Shown here piece by piece: positions 44,720 to 53,961 of a stretch of 64,000 bases of DNA. This DNA comes from Burkholderia stagnalis (GTDB lineage Bacteria; Pseudomonadota; Gammaproteobacteria; Burkholderiales; Burkholderiaceae), in contig NZ_CADESW010000003.1 in NCBI RefSeq assembly GCF_902830275.1, forward strand, positions 186,001-250,000, written 5' to 3'. The notes below the pieces were generated by a model. It was not told the origin of the DNA. It was given only the letters and a program-made list of their open reading frames with translations, and ran no database searches. Every line of letters begins with the position of its first letter. Position 1 is the stretch's first letter. The translations under genes and the position numbers were made by a program.

Positions 44720-45418
44720 ATGAACACTCACGATGCGTGCTTCATCCGCCCCGCGCTGGGCGCACTTTGCGTGGCTTCGCTGGCGGCGCTGTCCGCGTGC
44801 GGCGGCGAAGCCTGCTTCGGCTTCAATGACGGGTGCTTCAACCGGAACGGCCCCACGCAGACCGTCACCCTGTCGGGCACGGCCGCCACGGGCCCCGCGC
44901 TCGCCAGCGCGACGCTCGCCGTCAACTGCGCGCAGGGTTCGGGGTCCACGCTGACCGACGGCGGCGGACACTACAGCCTGACGCTCAACGCGACGCTGCC
45001 CTGCACGATCACCGCGACGTCCGGCGGCACGACGCTGCATTCGGTCGCGTTCGCCGGCGGCACCTTCAATACGACGCCGGAAACCGAGCTGATGCTCGTC
45101 TACCTCGCCGCGCAGCTCGGCACGAGCACGGCCCGCGTGATCGCGGACCTGCCGAACAACGCGCACTTCCAGCAGGTGCTGGAGAACCAGTCCAACGTGC
45201 AGGCCGCGCAGGCGGCGGTCGTCGCGAACCTGCAGCAGCGCTACGCGCTCACGCTGGCGGTGCCGGCGTTCCTGACGACGCCGTTCGTGGTCGGCCAGCC
45301 GGGCGTCGACAGCGACCTCGTCGCGCTCGCGGCGGCCGGCGCGATCGACGCCAACGGCATGCCCGCCCCGGCCGCCGTGTCGCTGCTGGCGCAGGCCGGC
45401 GCCGCCCATCCGTTGTGA
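44720..45418 (+). CDS. Putative lipoprotein of unknown function
   Basis: The protein is 232 residues. The signal peptide ends in a lipobox (LAALSACGGEAC), so lipidation at Cys27 is expected. A cysteine-rich start (FGFNDGCFNRNG) is followed by a beta-rich segment with AATGPALASATLAVNCAQGSG and GGGHYSLTLNATLPCTITATSGG. This looks like an Ig-like or carboxypeptidase-regulatory-type domain. The C-terminal half is helical. No family recognised. It lies 77 bp after the DapF-like gene on the same strand. Confidence 0.75.
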   Translation: MNTHDACFIRPALGALCVASLAALSACGGEACFGFNDGCFNRNGPTQTVTLSGTAATGPALASATLAVNCAQGSGSTLTDGGGHYSLTLNATLPCTITATSGGTTLHSVAFAGGTFNTTPETELMLVYLAAQLGTSTARVIADLPNNAHFQQVLENQSNVQAAQAAVVANLQQRYALTLAVPAFLTTPFVVGQPGVDSDLVALAAAGAIDANGMPAPAAVSLLAQAGAAHPL

Positions 45419-45487
45419 GCGGCGCGGCCCGAGACGAAGCGCGCTACGGCTGAGCGCGGCGCCGCATGAGGCCGCAGCCGCGTCGCG

Positions 45488-45982
45488 TCAGGCCTGCGTC
45501 GAGACCAGGCCGCCCGTCGCGGCGCCCGACTTGCTGCGCATCAGTTCCGCCATCTTCGTGACCGCGGCTTGCAGCGCGGCGGATATCTGGCCGGCCTGCG
45601 AATTCAGCGCCTGCATTTCGGCCTGGGCCGCGGGGTCCTTCTGCGCGCGCTGCGACACCTGCTCGATCTGCTTTTGCAGCTCCGCGAGCTGCCGCTGCAG
45701 CTTCTCGATCAGCTCCTTCAGCACCTTGGCCGCCGGGTCTTCGCCCGACGCGCCCGGTCCGCCCACCTTTTCCCCGCTGTCGGCCTGGCCGGCCTTGTCC
45801 GTCTTGCCGGCCTTGTCCGTCTTGCCGGCCTTGTCCGCCGCCGCGGCCGAACCGTCGGCGGACGCGGGACGCGCGGCGTTCGCCGCCGTGCCGGCGGCGG
45901 CCGGCTGACTGGCCGATGCACCGGCGGTCTGGTTCGCCGTGGCTTGCGTCGTATTCGCGGCCAGCGAAGCATCGATCTGCAT
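45488..45982 (-). CDS. FlxA-like coiled-coil protein
   Basis: The protein is 164 residues. The N-terminal half is a low-complexity Ala/Thr/Gly region with short ADKAGKTDKAGKTDKAGQ repeats. The C-terminal half is a predicted coiled coil (KVLKELIEKLQRQLAELQKQIEQV, then a helix of Gln/Ala residues ending KMAELMRSK), the pattern of FlxA-like proteins (PF14282). FlxA is a flagellar-regulon product of unknown function. No signal peptide. A GGGAGAAAT site precedes the ATG at 45982. Confidence 0.75.
   Translation of the reverse strand: MQIDASLAANTTQATANQTAGASASQPAAAGTAANAARPASADGSAAAADKAGKTDKAGKTDKAGQADSGEKVGGPGASGEDPAAKVLKELIEKLQRQLAELQKQIEQVSQRAQKDPAAQAEMQALNSQAGQISAALQAAVTKMAELMRSKSGAATGGLVSTQA
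45788..45839. repeat. 18-bp in-frame tandem repeat
   Basis: GCCGGCCTTGTCCGTCTT occurs twice perfectly at 45788 and 45806, with a third partial copy at 45824, inside the FlxA-like gene. On the coding strand it encodes the six-residue unit KTDKAG. Confidence 0.9.
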
Positions 45983-46451
45983 GATTTCTCCCGTAAATTT
46001 CGTGAACGAATGGTGATAGCGGAACGCGAGATTCCCTACAGTCTTATTACGGCATTCTTCACACAAAACTTGAAGCGTGCCCTGCGGATCGACGCCGGAC
46101 TGCGCCGCGCACATGGACCTGTACGACGGCGAAGCGGTGAAGACGGCCATCGACAAGCCCGCACCGTTGTTCACGACCAGCCCATAAGCAGCACGAAACA
46201 TACTGCGACGGCCGCAGCCCGAACCGTTGCCGCGGCCTGTTCGCGTTCGCGCGGCGTGCTTCGATGGGGAAAGGTGAGAGGATTCGGGAGTGCGAAGACG
46301 GTGCGTCGCGATGCGGTCGACAGCTCACGTTACGTGGCACATCGCTCGCGGCGGCCCTGCGGGATTTCGCGCGGCATGGACCGGCGAGGGTATGGCGCGA
46401 AGAATAAGCGGCCCGGTGCATCGCGCACCGGGCTCCCGCGTCACACGCGGA
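45983..46451. other. Intergenic region between two minus-strand genes
   Basis: This 469-bp gap contains the terminator of the PRC-barrel gene at 46411-46433 and presumably the promoter of the FlxA-like gene. The stretch 46020-46380 shows no coding sequence I trust and no notable repeat. Confidence 0.45.
46411..46433 (-). terminator. Terminator downstream of the PRC-barrel gene
   Basis: Arms GCCCGGTGC and GCACCGGGC (9 bp) close a 5-nt loop. Reading on the minus strand, the stem is followed by CGCTTATTCTT, a moderately T-rich tail. Confidence 0.7.
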
Positions 46452-46880
46452 TCAATGCTTTTCTTCGATCTGCTTCGGCTTCGGCGGCGACGGCACCTTC
46501 GCATACTGGAACGCCGGCGTCGCTTTCAGCGCGTCCTTCGTCGCGCCCGGCAGATAGATGTTGCCGCTACGCACGTCGAGCGACGCGATCGGCACCGCGA
46601 CGTCGTGCGCCGCAACACCGAGGAAGCCGCCCGCCGACACGATCGCCGCCGACACCGAGCCGTCCGGTGCGACGATCAGGTCGCGAATCGTGCCGACCTT
46701 CTGGTTCTGGTCGTTGTACACGGGCTTGCCGAGCACGCTCTTCTTCACGCTCCAGCCTTCGAGCAGCGCCTGCGATTGTTCGACGGTGACGCTGAGCGGC
46801 TGCGCGCCCGCGATCTGCGCATGCGCGCTGATGCTCGACGCCAGGATGGCGGCTGCGACGAGGGTCTTGTGGAAAGTCAT
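46452..46880 (-). CDS. Exported PRC-barrel domain protein
   Basis: The protein is 142 residues. A signal peptide (KTLVAAAILASSISAHA) is followed by a PRC-barrel-like domain: VLGKPVYNDQNQKVGTIRDLIVAPDGSVSAAIVSAGGFLGVAAHDVAVPIASLDV in parts. The C-terminal tail is Pro/Lys-rich (SPPKPKQIEEKH). Periplasmic PRC-barrel proteins are common in Burkholderia and their role is not established. Confidence 0.85.
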   Translation of the reverse strand: MTFHKTLVAAAILASSISAHAQIAGAQPLSVTVEQSQALLEGWSVKKSVLGKPVYNDQNQKVGTIRDLIVAPDGSVSAAIVSAGGFLGVAAHDVAVPIASLDVRSGNIYLPGATKDALKATPAFQYAKVPSPPKPKQIEEKH

Positions 46881-47104
46881 GCTGATGAACTCCGGTTCGT
46901 TTGTGTTTGGTTCCGGGAGCGAAGCGGCGCGCGCTTCGTCGAGGGCAGCAGCGGCCGGCCGCGCCGCCGCTGCGTGTGCGCGACGCGAGCCGGACTGGCC
47001 TCGGGGTGTCGCGCGACACTGGCGCCATGTTAGCGCCGCTCGCGCGGCGCTGCATCGGACACCATGCCGCAGCGGCACCGCGCGACGCACGAACCGGGCT
47101 GCGT

Positions 47105-47812
47105 TCAGCTTTCCTCGAGCAGCTTGCGGGATGCGAACAGTTCGGCATCGCTACGGATGCCGAGCTTGCGAAACGCCGACTGCTTCTGCGCGCTGATCGT
47201 CTTGCGGCTGCGGGAGAATTTCGACGCGATGTCGGACACGGACATGCCCGCGAGATAGCAGCGCAGCACCTCGTGCTCGCGCGGGCTGAGCCGCAGGTCG
47301 GCGGACAGGCCCGCATCGGCCGGCGCGGCGGCGTCGCCGTTCGCGGGCTTCGGCTCCGCCACGCGCGGGTCGGGCGTCTCGCTCGACGTGATCCGCTCGG
47401 CCAGTTCGGTGCTGATGTACGGGCGGCCGTTCGCGACGACGCGGATCGCATGCGCGAGCTCGCCCAGGTCCTCGCTCTTGCCGACGAAGCCGAGCGCGCC
47501 CGCGCGCATCGTCATGTTGACGGTCGCGGGCGTATCGCTGCTCGACATCATCAGGATCCTGCACGCCGGAAAGCGCGTGTTGACCAGCTTGACGAGATTA
47601 AGCCCGTCGATCTCGTCGGGCCCCAGCGTGTAGTCGAGCAGCACGACATCCGCGCGATTCGCTTCGAGCCAGCGGATCAGGTCGCGCGACTTTGCAAAGC
47701 TCGCCGCCACCGTGATGCCGGGCCTGTCGTTCAGATAACTGGTGATCCCGAGCTGGACGACGGCATGGTCGTCCAGGATCACGACGCGGATCGGCTGGTG
47801 CTCTGGCCTCAT
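47105..47812 (-). CDS. cblR: LuxR-type response regulator, CblR-like
   Basis: The protein is 235 residues. The receiver domain has acidic pocket ILDDH, phospho-acceptor Asp60 in VVLLDYTLG, MMSSSDTP and a Lys in GFVGKSED. A linker leads to a LuxR/NarL helix-turn-helix: LSPREHEVLRCYLAGMSVSDIASKFSRSRKTISAQKQSAFRKLGI, as in BvgA, EvgA and RcsB. It is divergent from the CblT-like kinase and close to the second kinase and pilus genes. This matches the reported cblS-cblT-cblR system controlling cable pili in B. cenocepacia. The gene name is by position and architecture. Confidence 0.82.
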   Translation of the reverse strand: MRPEHQPIRVVILDDHAVVQLGITSYLNDRPGITVAASFAKSRDLIRWLEANRADVVLLDYTLGPDEIDGLNLVKLVNTRFPACRILMMSSSDTPATVNMTMRAGALGFVGKSEDLGELAHAIRVVANGRPYISTELAERITSSETPDPRVAEPKPANGDAAAPADAGLSADLRLSPREHEVLRCYLAGMSVSDIASKFSRSRKTISAQKQSAFRKLGIRSDAELFASRKLLEES

Positions 47813-48064
47813 TGCTAACCCTTTGTTTATCGTGGTGCGGCTGTCGATGGTCGATTCCCGTTCTTGTCGCCGCACGCCATCAACGCTGCTGATTATCGGG
47901 ATTAGCTTACCGGCTTTCTGGCTAATTTTTAACCCCACCGGCTAAATGCGGCGGGCGGCCGCGTTCGTCGGCGTCGCCGTTCCGCGTTGCATTGCGTGGC
48001 TTCACATGGCATCGTGTCGCGCTTACGCAACGTGCGACCGATAACACGGTGGAAGGACGCAAGC
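47813..48064. promoter_or_regulatory. Divergent promoter region, response regulator and CblT-like kinase
   Basis: A 252-bp gap. An inverted ATTAGC / GCTAAT pair lies at about 47903-47928 and a direct CCGGCTAA copy follows at about 47939. These could be regulator sites but are imperfect. Confidence 0.35.
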
Positions 48065-50548
48065 ATGACGAGTTCGAAGCGTTGCGCCGTCCTGATCGGC
48101 ATGATCGTCGGGTTGATGCCGGCGATCGACTGGGCAGCCGGCGCGCCCGAATTCACGCCGGAGGAAAAGGCGTGGATCGCCGAGCACCCCGTGGTGCGAA
48201 CCCGCGCCGATCCGAACTGGCGGCCGTTCGAATTTCGCGAACACGGCAAGGCCGTCGGCGTCGTGCCGTCGTTTCTCGACGCCGTCTCGCGAATCAGCGG
48301 GCTGCGCTTCGAATACGTCGACGGCATATCGTGGCGCGGCTCGCCCGACGCACTGGCGTCCGGCAGGATCGACGTCGTCCCCGACGTGACGTGGCGCAGC
48401 AGGTTCGACGCACCGTGGCTCCGTCACCTCGACATCGCGTCCGATGCGGCGAAGCACGACGATTGGGCCTGGTCCCGTGACCACATCATCGTCAGCCGGC
48501 CCTACTTCGTCGGCACGGTTTTCGTCGTGGCGCCGGAGCACCCGAACCTGCTCGTCGACGCCCAGAACCTCGCCGGCCGACGCGTCGCGATCAAGGGCGG
48601 CGGCGCGCTGGAAGCCGCGATCCGCCACGGCGACATACCCGTGACCCTGCTGACCTACGACGACGAGAGCCAGGCGCTCGCGGCCGTCGCGAACGGCGAG
48701 GCCGATGCCGCCGTGGGCACCGACATGTCGATCCTGCCGCTGATGCGCAGGCAATTCCACGACAAGCTGTTCGTGGCGGGTGGTTTGCCGGACGGCCAGT
48801 ATGCGCTGGCGATGGCGACGCGCCGCGACATGCCGGTGCTCGCGTCGATACTCGAGAAGTCGCTCGCGGCAATCCCTGCGCGCGAGGTCGATGAGATCAC
48901 GCGTCAATGGATCGAGACGGCCGACTACGGCAAACCGTCGCTGCGCTCGATCCTCTACTACCGGCGCTGGCAGGTCACGGCGGCCGGAGCAGGCCTGCTC
49001 GCGCTGGCGGCGATCGCATTCGTTTCGTGGCGCTCGCGCGTCGCGGCGGTGCGCAGCGAGCGCGACAAGGCGATGTTCCTCGCATTCATCAGCCACGAGA
49101 TCCGCACGCCGATGCACACGATCCTGTCGTCGGTGGAGCTGCTGCAGCGCTCGAACCTGGCGCCCAGGCAGGCGAGCCGCGCCGACGCGGCGATGGCCGC
49201 GTCGGAATCGCTGCTGACGCTGCTCGACGACATCCTCGAATACTCGCGCCTCGAATCGCACAACGTGACGCTCGCGCCCGAGCCGACGCATGTCCAGCCC
49301 TGGGTGCGGCGCAGCGCCGACATGGTGCGCTGGCGGGTCGACGAGAAGAAGCTGAGCTTCGCGCTCGAACTCGCGTGCCCACCCGACCTGTGCGTGCTGA
49401 TCGACCCGGTGCGCACGCGGCAGATCGTGCTGAACCTGCTCGTCAACGCGATCAAGTTCACGTCGGCCGGCTCGGTTGCACTGCGCGTCGATTATCTCGA
49501 AGGCAAACCGGGCCGCGCCGGCTCGCTCGTGATCGAAGTTCGCGATACCGGAATCGGCATTCCGCCCGAACGCCAGCGCACCATCTTCGAGCCGTACCAG
49601 CGCGTCGAGCAGTCGCAAAACCGCCGCGTGAGCGGCAGCGGATTGGGGCTGTCGATCTGCCGCGAACTGGTCGGCCTGATGAAAGGCGTGGTGACCGTCA
49701 GCAGCAGCCCGGACAAGGGCACGATCTTCACGGTGCTCCTGCCGGTGCAACGCGCCGCGCAGGCGCCGGCGCCCCAACCGTCGCTGCCCGCGCAGGTGCC
49801 GGAGCCTGTCGAAGCCGACACCTCGCAGCCGAGCGCGAACGGCCCGACGATCCTGATCGTCGACGACCACGCAGCGGTTCAGCATGCGATCCAGCATCAA
49901 CTCGACGCGCTCGCGTGCAACTCGGCCATTGCCGACACCGGCGAACAGGCGCTCGCGCTGTTCGAGCACACGGCGTTCGACATGGTGCTGCTGGATTGCG
50001 ATCTGCCCGACATCGACGGCTACACGGTCGCGCGGCGCATGCGCGATGGCGAGCGACTGCGAAAGGGGGCGCGCACGCCCATCATCGCCATCTCGGCGTC
50101 GACGGGCGATGCGCATCGCGAGCGGTGTTTCGACAGCGGGATGGATGGCGTGCTCGGCAAACCGCTGCGGCTCGACGCGCTGCGCCAGATGATCGACCTG
50201 TGGTGTCCGGCCCGTGACGACGACGATACAGCGCGGCCGACGCAGGGCGCGCAACCGGCGCAATCCGACTTCCGCGCGATCTACCGGCAAAGCGTCGATG
50301 CCGATCTGGCGGCGCTCGGCGAGGCGTTGTCGAACGGCGATGTCGATCGCGCGCGTCACGCGGCGCACCGGATCAAGGGCGCCGCCGCGGTGGCCGGCCA
50401 TACGACGACGAGTGAACTGGCGGCCGAGCTCGAGCGCCGGCTGCAGTTCGCGTCGGGCGCAATCTCACCCGGCATCGGCATGCTCGGCGACGAACTGCTG
50501 CGCCTGCATCGCGCCGACACGGCCGGGCCCGGCACGCCGCGATCCTAG
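48065..50548 (+). CDS. cblT: BvgS-like hybrid sensor kinase, CblT-like, with HPt domain
   Basis: The protein is 827 residues. Domains in order: signal peptide (1-26), one periplasmic SBP_bac_3 sensor domain (about 30-285), a membrane helix (303-320) and HisKA with His344 in FISHEIRTPM. Then come the ATPase domain with Asn461, DTGIGIP and GSGLGLSICREL, and a receiver domain with Asp644 in LLDCDLPDIDGY. A C-terminal HPt domain carries His768 in HAAHRIKGAA. The phosphorelay His-Asp-His is complete and should end on the response regulator encoded divergently. A GGAAGGA site precedes the ATG. Confidence 0.87.
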   Translation: MTSSKRCAVLIGMIVGLMPAIDWAAGAPEFTPEEKAWIAEHPVVRTRADPNWRPFEFREHGKAVGVVPSFLDAVSRISGLRFEYVDGISWRGSPDALASGRIDVVPDVTWRSRFDAPWLRHLDIASDAAKHDDWAWSRDHIIVSRPYFVGTVFVVAPEHPNLLVDAQNLAGRRVAIKGGGALEAAIRHGDIPVTLLTYDDESQALAAVANGEADAAVGTDMSILPLMRRQFHDKLFVAGGLPDGQYALAMATRRDMPVLASILEKSLAAIPAREVDEITRQWIETADYGKPSLRSILYYRRWQVTAAGAGLLALAAIAFVSWRSRVAAVRSERDKAMFLAFISHEIRTPMHTILSSVELLQRSNLAPRQASRADAAMAASESLLTLLDDILEYSRLESHNVTLAPEPTHVQPWVRRSADMVRWRVDEKKLSFALELACPPDLCVLIDPVRTRQIVLNLLVNAIKFTSAGSVALRVDYLEGKPGRAGSLVIEVRDTGIGIPPERQRTIFEPYQRVEQSQNRRVSGSGLGLSICRELVGLMKGVVTVSSSPDKGTIFTVLLPVQRAAQAPAPQPSLPAQVPEPVEADTSQPSANGPTILIVDDHAAVQHAIQHQLDALACNSAIADTGEQALALFEHTAFDMVLLDCDLPDIDGYTVARRMRDGERLRKGARTPIIAISASTGDAHRERCFDSGMDGVLGKPLRLDALRQMIDLWCPARDDDDTARPTQGAQPAQSDFRAIYRQSVDADLAALGEALSNGDVDRARHAAHRIKGAAAVAGHTTTSELAAELERRLQFASGAISPGIGMLGDELLRLHRADTAGPGTPRS

Positions 50549-52704
50549 CGATCGTTCGACGTATCCGCCGTGCCGTCCGCCGTCGTATACGTCGGGCACC
50601 ATCGCACGACCGCCTGCCGGAGCGCTTCGAACCTCAGCGGCTTGCCGAGCACGCCGTCCATCCCGCTTTCCAGGCAACGCACCCGGTGCGCATCGCCGGA
50701 CACCGCCGATATCGCGATGATCGGAACACGTCCCGCCTTCCGCGTGGCTTCTTCCTGCCGGATCATCCGCGCGAGCGCATAACCGTCGATATCGGGCAGA
50801 TTGCAATCCAGCAGCACCATATCGACCTGCTCATGCGCGAGTTGCCGCAACGCCTGCTCGCCCGAGCCGGCGACGAGGCCGGCGCAGCCGAGTTCGTCGC
50901 ATTGGTGCCGCAATGCGGCCTGCACGGCCTCGTGATCGTCGACGATCAGGATGCGCGGCGCGTCGCGGCGCGCGTGCGGCACTGCCGTACAGGCCGACGC
51001 GGGCGCCGTGGCGGCGCGCCGCGCTGGCGGCGCGGCCTCCGCCGCGGTCACCGGCAGTTGCACGGTAAACACCGTTTCGACATGCGGCGTGCTGTCGACC
51101 GTGATCGTGCCATGCATCAACTCGACGAGTTCGCGGCAGATCGCGAGCCCCAGCCCGCTGCCGCCCGCCCCCTGTCGCGAACGACAGTCCGCCTGCCAGT
51201 ACGCGTCGAAGAGGTGCCTGAAGCGGTCGGGCGCGATGCCGACGCCGGTGTCGCGCACCTCGATGAGCAGCGTACCGTTTCGTCCCTGGGGAGCGGCGAA
51301 AAAATGGACACGCAGTGTGACGGCCCCGGCCGCCGTGAAATTGATCGCATTGACGAGCAGGTTCAGCACGATCTGGCGCACGCGCACGGGATCGATCACG
51401 ACACGCGTCCCCCGCGGGCCCGCGACGTCGAGCGTCAGCGCGAGCGCCTTTCGTTCGGCCCGCCAGCGCACCATGTCGACGGTCTGCCGGGCCCATGACT
51501 CGAGCTCGACCGCGTGCGGCGACAGCGTGACCTTGCGCGACTCGAGGCGCGAGTGCTCGAGGATGTCGTCGAGCAGTGTCAGCAGCGTATCGGACGCGAA
51601 CGCGGCCGCCTCCGCCCGCTCGGCCTGCTGCCCGGACAGCCCCGAGCGCTGCAGGAATTCGAGCGACGACAGGATCGTCTGCATCGGCGTGCGGATCTCG
51701 TGGCTGACGAACGCGAGAAACATCGCCTTCTCGCGCCTGCTGCGGATGGCGGCCGCGCGGGATTTCCACGACAGGTACGTGAGCATCGCGCACGTCACCA
51801 GCGTCACGACGATCGCGAGCACCACCGGCGCACGATAGTGCAGGATCGAGCGGATCGTCGGCTTGCCGTAGTCGCCCAGTTCCACCCAATCCCGTGTAAT
51901 CGCGGCCGTCTCCTTCACGGGGATCGCCGCCAGCGACTTGTCGATGATCGACGCGAGAATCGGCAGGTCGGTGCGCGTGAGCATCGCCAGCGATACCGGG
52001 CGGTCGGCCAGCATGCCCGACATGTAGAGCTGGCCGAAAAACTGCCGGCGGACGATCGGCAGGATCGTGACGTCCACGCCGAGCGCGGCGTCGGCTTCGC
52101 CGTTGGCGACCGCGGCGAGCGCGAGCGCCTCGGTGTCGTACGTCAGCACGTCGAGCGGCACGCCGCTGTGCCGCGTGAAGTATTCGACCGCGCCGCGCCC
52201 CTTGATCGCGACGCGCCGGCCCTTGAGCCGCTGCAGGCTGAAGATCATCGCGGAATTGTTGCGCGTCACGGCGGTCAGCCGCCCGACGAGGTACGGCGAA
52301 CTGATCAGCGCACCGGCGCCGATGCGCTCCGGGGCCAGTTCGCGCCATACGCCCGGCAGCAGGTCGACCTTGCCGCTGGCGAGCGCCGCGTATGCATGCC
52401 CCCACTCCGTGCCCGGCACGGTCTCGAACGTGAGCCCGGTCATCTTCGAAATCGCGCTCAGATAGCCCGCGACGAGCCCGCCGTGCTGGCGATTGCGCAT
52501 GTACTCGATCGGATACCAGTTCGCCTCGACCGCGATGTGCACGACCGGGTGCGCCTTGATCCACCGCAGTTCCTCGTCGGTGAAGACCGGCTTCCAGCAG
52601 ACGGTCGCGGCGCTCGCACCCAGCGACGCGCCGAGCAGCACGGCCACCAGTGCCCGACCAAGCCTGACCCGGATCGGGCCATGCGCCGAGAACCTTGCTT
52701 CCAT
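50545..52704 (-). CDS. cblS: BvgS-like hybrid sensor kinase, CblS-like, lacking HPt
   Basis: The protein is 719 residues. It parallels the convergent kinase: signal peptide, a single SBP_bac_3 periplasmic domain, a membrane helix (VVLAIVVTLVTCAMLTYLSW) and HisKA (FVSHEIRTPMQT). The ATPase (DTGVGIA, GSGLGLAICREL) and receiver (LLDCNLPDIDGYALAR) follow. It then stops shortly after the receiver with no HPt domain, so it needs one in trans. Its stop codon overlaps that of the other kinase by 4 bp. A GTG at 52716 would add four residues; neither start has a good ribosome-binding site. It follows the adhesin gene by about 25 bp and is probably part of the pilus operon. Confidence 0.87.
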   Translation of the reverse strand: MEARFSAHGPIRVRLGRALVAVLLGASLGASAATVCWKPVFTDEELRWIKAHPVVHIAVEANWYPIEYMRNRQHGGLVAGYLSAISKMTGLTFETVPGTEWGHAYAALASGKVDLLPGVWRELAPERIGAGALISSPYLVGRLTAVTRNNSAMIFSLQRLKGRRVAIKGRGAVEYFTRHSGVPLDVLTYDTEALALAAVANGEADAALGVDVTILPIVRRQFFGQLYMSGMLADRPVSLAMLTRTDLPILASIIDKSLAAIPVKETAAITRDWVELGDYGKPTIRSILHYRAPVVLAIVVTLVTCAMLTYLSWKSRAAAIRSRREKAMFLAFVSHEIRTPMQTILSSLEFLQRSGLSGQQAERAEAAAFASDTLLTLLDDILEHSRLESRKVTLSPHAVELESWARQTVDMVRWRAERKALALTLDVAGPRGTRVVIDPVRVRQIVLNLLVNAINFTAAGAVTLRVHFFAAPQGRNGTLLIEVRDTGVGIAPDRFRHLFDAYWQADCRSRQGAGGSGLGLAICRELVELMHGTITVDSTPHVETVFTVQLPVTAAEAAPPARRAATAPASACTAVPHARRDAPRILIVDDHEAVQAALRHQCDELGCAGLVAGSGEQALRQLAHEQVDMVLLDCNLPDIDGYALARMIRQEEATRKAGRVPIIAISAVSGDAHRVRCLESGMDGVLGKPLRFEALRQAVVRWCPTYTTADGTADTSNDR

Positions 52705-52729
52705 GATCGATTTCACGGGCTGCCGCGCG

Positions 52730-53896
52730 CTACAGGCTCGCCGACGACGGCGTAAACGTGATCGTCAGCTTGTTGCTGTATTTGCCCGGACGCTTGAAGG
52801 CCGACTGGACTTCCGGCGTGACCAGCGTCAGCGGCGTCGGCGTGCAGATGACCGGCACCGAAATGCCCGGCAGCGATACCGAGCGGCCCGTGCTGTTGTT
52901 CACGCCCTGAAGCCGCACGGTCTCGCCGTTCGGCAGCGCGATCTTCTTGCCCGCATACGTGAGGCTCGCGTTGTAGTCGATGCGCGATGCGTAGGCGCCG
53001 CTCTTGTCCTTGTCGAGCAGCACCGAATAGCTGCCTTTGTCGCGCCGGTCGATCGACAGGCCGTCGCTCGCCGACACGTCGAACCACGTACTCTGCGCGT
53101 TGTAGCCGTCGTACAGGCACATGTCGACGTTCGACGTGCCCGACATCCGGCTGCCGTTCGGCAGCATCTTCAGCTTGAGGTCGACCGTGGGCGTCGCGCT
53201 CGTGAATTCCGGCAGATAGACCTGGATGTTGTTCTTGTCGATGACATCCAGCTTGATTGACGCCACGAAAGTGGCGATCTTCGGGTTGGTTCCCCCGACG
53301 TCCCATTGCCTCAGGTTCAGCCGCAGATTCGCCTTCCAGGTTCCGCCCGACGGGAGATTCTTCAGCTCCGTGGCGGGGATCTTGACGAAGAGATTTCGCC
53401 CATCCCAGCCTACGGTGCTGCAATTTGCCACGGTAGCGGACTGCGCCATCTCGATTGGCGTTCGCCCGGCCGATAAGCCTTCCGAAATGGCGTTGCCGTC
53501 GCAATCGAGGTGGCGACTGTATGCACTTTCTCCTTGAAGATTCAGCACGGCCGTGGCGCCGGTCTTTTCCTCCTTGAACGAAAGCGGGATCTTGGTCGAA
53601 TTGCCCGACGCGATCCATACCGGCTCGGTCGGGCACGCACCTGTCGTCGTGGAGGTGGCCGATTCGCACGTCCACGAATTTCGCCCCCATTTCTTGAAAT
53701 CCGCCGTGTCATAGCCGCCCGACGCGCTGTTGAATACCATGACGTCCGCCGTCGGCGCGCCACGATCCAGCGTGGCTTCCACGGTATCGTTGCGGTTGGC
53801 CGGCTGCTGGGAGGCCGCCGACGCATCAAGCGCGATCGCGCTCAACGCGACCGCCAGGACGATTGCCCGACGGCGAATTCGACTGATCTGAAGCAT
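52730..53896 (-). CDS. cblD: CblD-type minor tip pilin/adhesin
   Basis: The protein is 388 residues. A signal peptide (RRRAIVLAVALSAIALDASA) precedes a long beta-rich chain. It has the two-domain layout of the CS1/CblD initiator family (CfaE, CooD): an N-terminal lectin-like part with cysteine pairs (SWTCESATSTTTGACP, HLDCDG, VANCSTVGW) and a pilin-like C-terminal half ending TPLTLVTPEVQSAFKRPG and LTITFTPSSASL. It is predicted to cap the pilus, bind host surfaces and start assembly. Start at 53896 gives the cleanest signal peptide; AAGGA lies a little far upstream. Confidence 0.87.
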   Translation of the reverse strand: MLQISRIRRRAIVLAVALSAIALDASAASQQPANRNDTVEATLDRGAPTADVMVFNSASGGYDTADFKKWGRNSWTCESATSTTTGACPTEPVWIASGNSTKIPLSFKEEKTGATAVLNLQGESAYSRHLDCDGNAISEGLSAGRTPIEMAQSATVANCSTVGWDGRNLFVKIPATELKNLPSGGTWKANLRLNLRQWDVGGTNPKIATFVASIKLDVIDKNNIQVYLPEFTSATPTVDLKLKMLPNGSRMSGTSNVDMCLYDGYNAQSTWFDVSASDGLSIDRRDKGSYSVLLDKDKSGAYASRIDYNASLTYAGKKIALPNGETVRLQGVNNSTGRSVSLPGISVPVICTPTPLTLVTPEVQSAFKRPGKYSNKLTITFTPSSASL

Positions 53897-53961
53897 ATGA
53901 ATGGCTTTTCCTTGTGTACTCGAAATGACGAGCGGCACCTCGCGGCGCCCGTGCGTGCGCG

